6,813 bases of DNA, taken from positions 1 to 6,813 of the forward strand of contig JAJRTK010000030.1 of assembly GCA_024278345.1 (NCBI GenBank), in the 5' to 3' direction. Source of the stretch: a bacterium (GTDB lineage Bacteria > CSSED10-310 > JAJRTK01). The notes beneath the pieces are model-generated. The model made no database searches. It was not told the origin of the DNA and saw nothing but the letters and a program-made list of their open reading frames with translations. Position 1 is the stretch's first letter. Each line of letters starts with the position of its first letter. Shown here piece by piece: positions 6,708-6,813 of the stretch. Made by a program: the position numbers and the translations under genes.

Positions 6708-6756
6708 GGTCATCGGTGGTGCCTTCGGCAGCTCTCGCTGTCGCTCGGACCCGGCC
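6708..6756 (+). repeat. 49-bp direct repeat, copy B
   Basis: This is the partner of 3093-3141 (45 of 49 identical, same orientation). It begins 31 bases after the stop of the peptidoglycan-binding gene. This copy carries a TGCC-TTC-GGCA hairpin at its centre that copy A lacks, because two of the differences fall in that arm. It lies directly next to the right inverted repeat, so the two may belong to one larger repeat element. Confidence 0.8.
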
Positions 6757-6763
6757 CCCGCCC

Positions 6764-6783
6764 AAAAAAAAAGCGCGCAGCGC
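6764..6783 (-). terminator. Short GC hairpin with T9 on the minus strand
   Basis: On the minus strand, GCGC (6783-6780), TGC and GCGC (6776-6773) are followed by nine T (6772-6764). It mirrors the element at 98-114. It would act on transcription entering the window from the right and cannot end the plus-strand gene that stops at 6677. The stem is only 4 bp. Confidence 0.35.
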
Positions 6784-6805
6784 ACAAAAATGTGGGTCCA
6801 GGGAG
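6767..6805 (-). repeat. Right copy of 39-bp inverted repeat
   Basis: This is the inverted partner of 76-114 (38 of 39 identical). It continues into a hairpin cut by the window end. CCAGGGAG (6798-6805) is followed by TGCG and then CTCC (6810-6813), which pairs with GGAG at 6802-6805. The complete arm would require CTGG as the next bases. A hairpin array like that at the left edge probably continues outside the window. Confidence 0.85.
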
Positions 6806-6813
6806 TGCGCTCC

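Noticed and set aside
1-6813. tRNA, rRNA or integron attC site
   Set aside because: I saw no cloverleaf, rRNA-like block or attC core pair on either strand.

Overview
The window is 6.8 kb of GC-rich bacterial DNA. It carries three protein-coding genes, enclosed by two inverted copies of a non-coding repeat. The genes contain no taxonomic marker. A glycyl radical enzyme implies that the organism meets anoxic conditions at least part of the time. A Sec-type signal peptide and disulfide-type Sel1 repeats point to a diderm with an oxidising periplasm. I cannot name the genus.

Layout. Positions 1-114 hold three consecutive perfect hairpins, then a tail with a short GC hairpin and a T-run. At 130-2703 (+) lies a glycyl radical enzyme of the pyruvate formate-lyase/diol dehydratase superfamily, with its GCVE active-site motif and C-terminal glycyl radical loop intact. 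Its substrate cannot be read from the sequence, and no activase gene is in the window. Positions 2704-3177 are a 474-bp non-coding stretch with short degenerate repeats, one weak terminator candidate and the first copy of a 49-bp direct repeat. At 3178-4968 (-) lies an exported caspase-like protein joined to cysteine-rich, Hcp-type Sel1 repeats. Its catalytic histidine position is tyrosine. A 212-bp divergent intergenic region follows. At 5181-6677 (+) lies a protein with a possible His/Cys peptidase-like domain and two C-terminal peptidoglycan-binding domains. The right edge carries the second 49-bp direct repeat and the inverted partner of the left-end repeat.

How the genes may work together. 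The caspase/Sel1 gene and the peptidoglycan-binding gene are divergent, share one control region and lie between the two 49-bp direct repeats, so they look like one module. Both products are plausibly envelope-acting: one is exported with paired cysteines, the other can bind cell wall. One keeps a candidate His/Cys pair and the other has lost the His. A catalytic protein paired with a caspase-like partner is the most interesting reading, but it is inference. The glycyl radical enzyme has no evident functional link to the pair and may be a neighbour only because all three genes sit between the inverted repeats.
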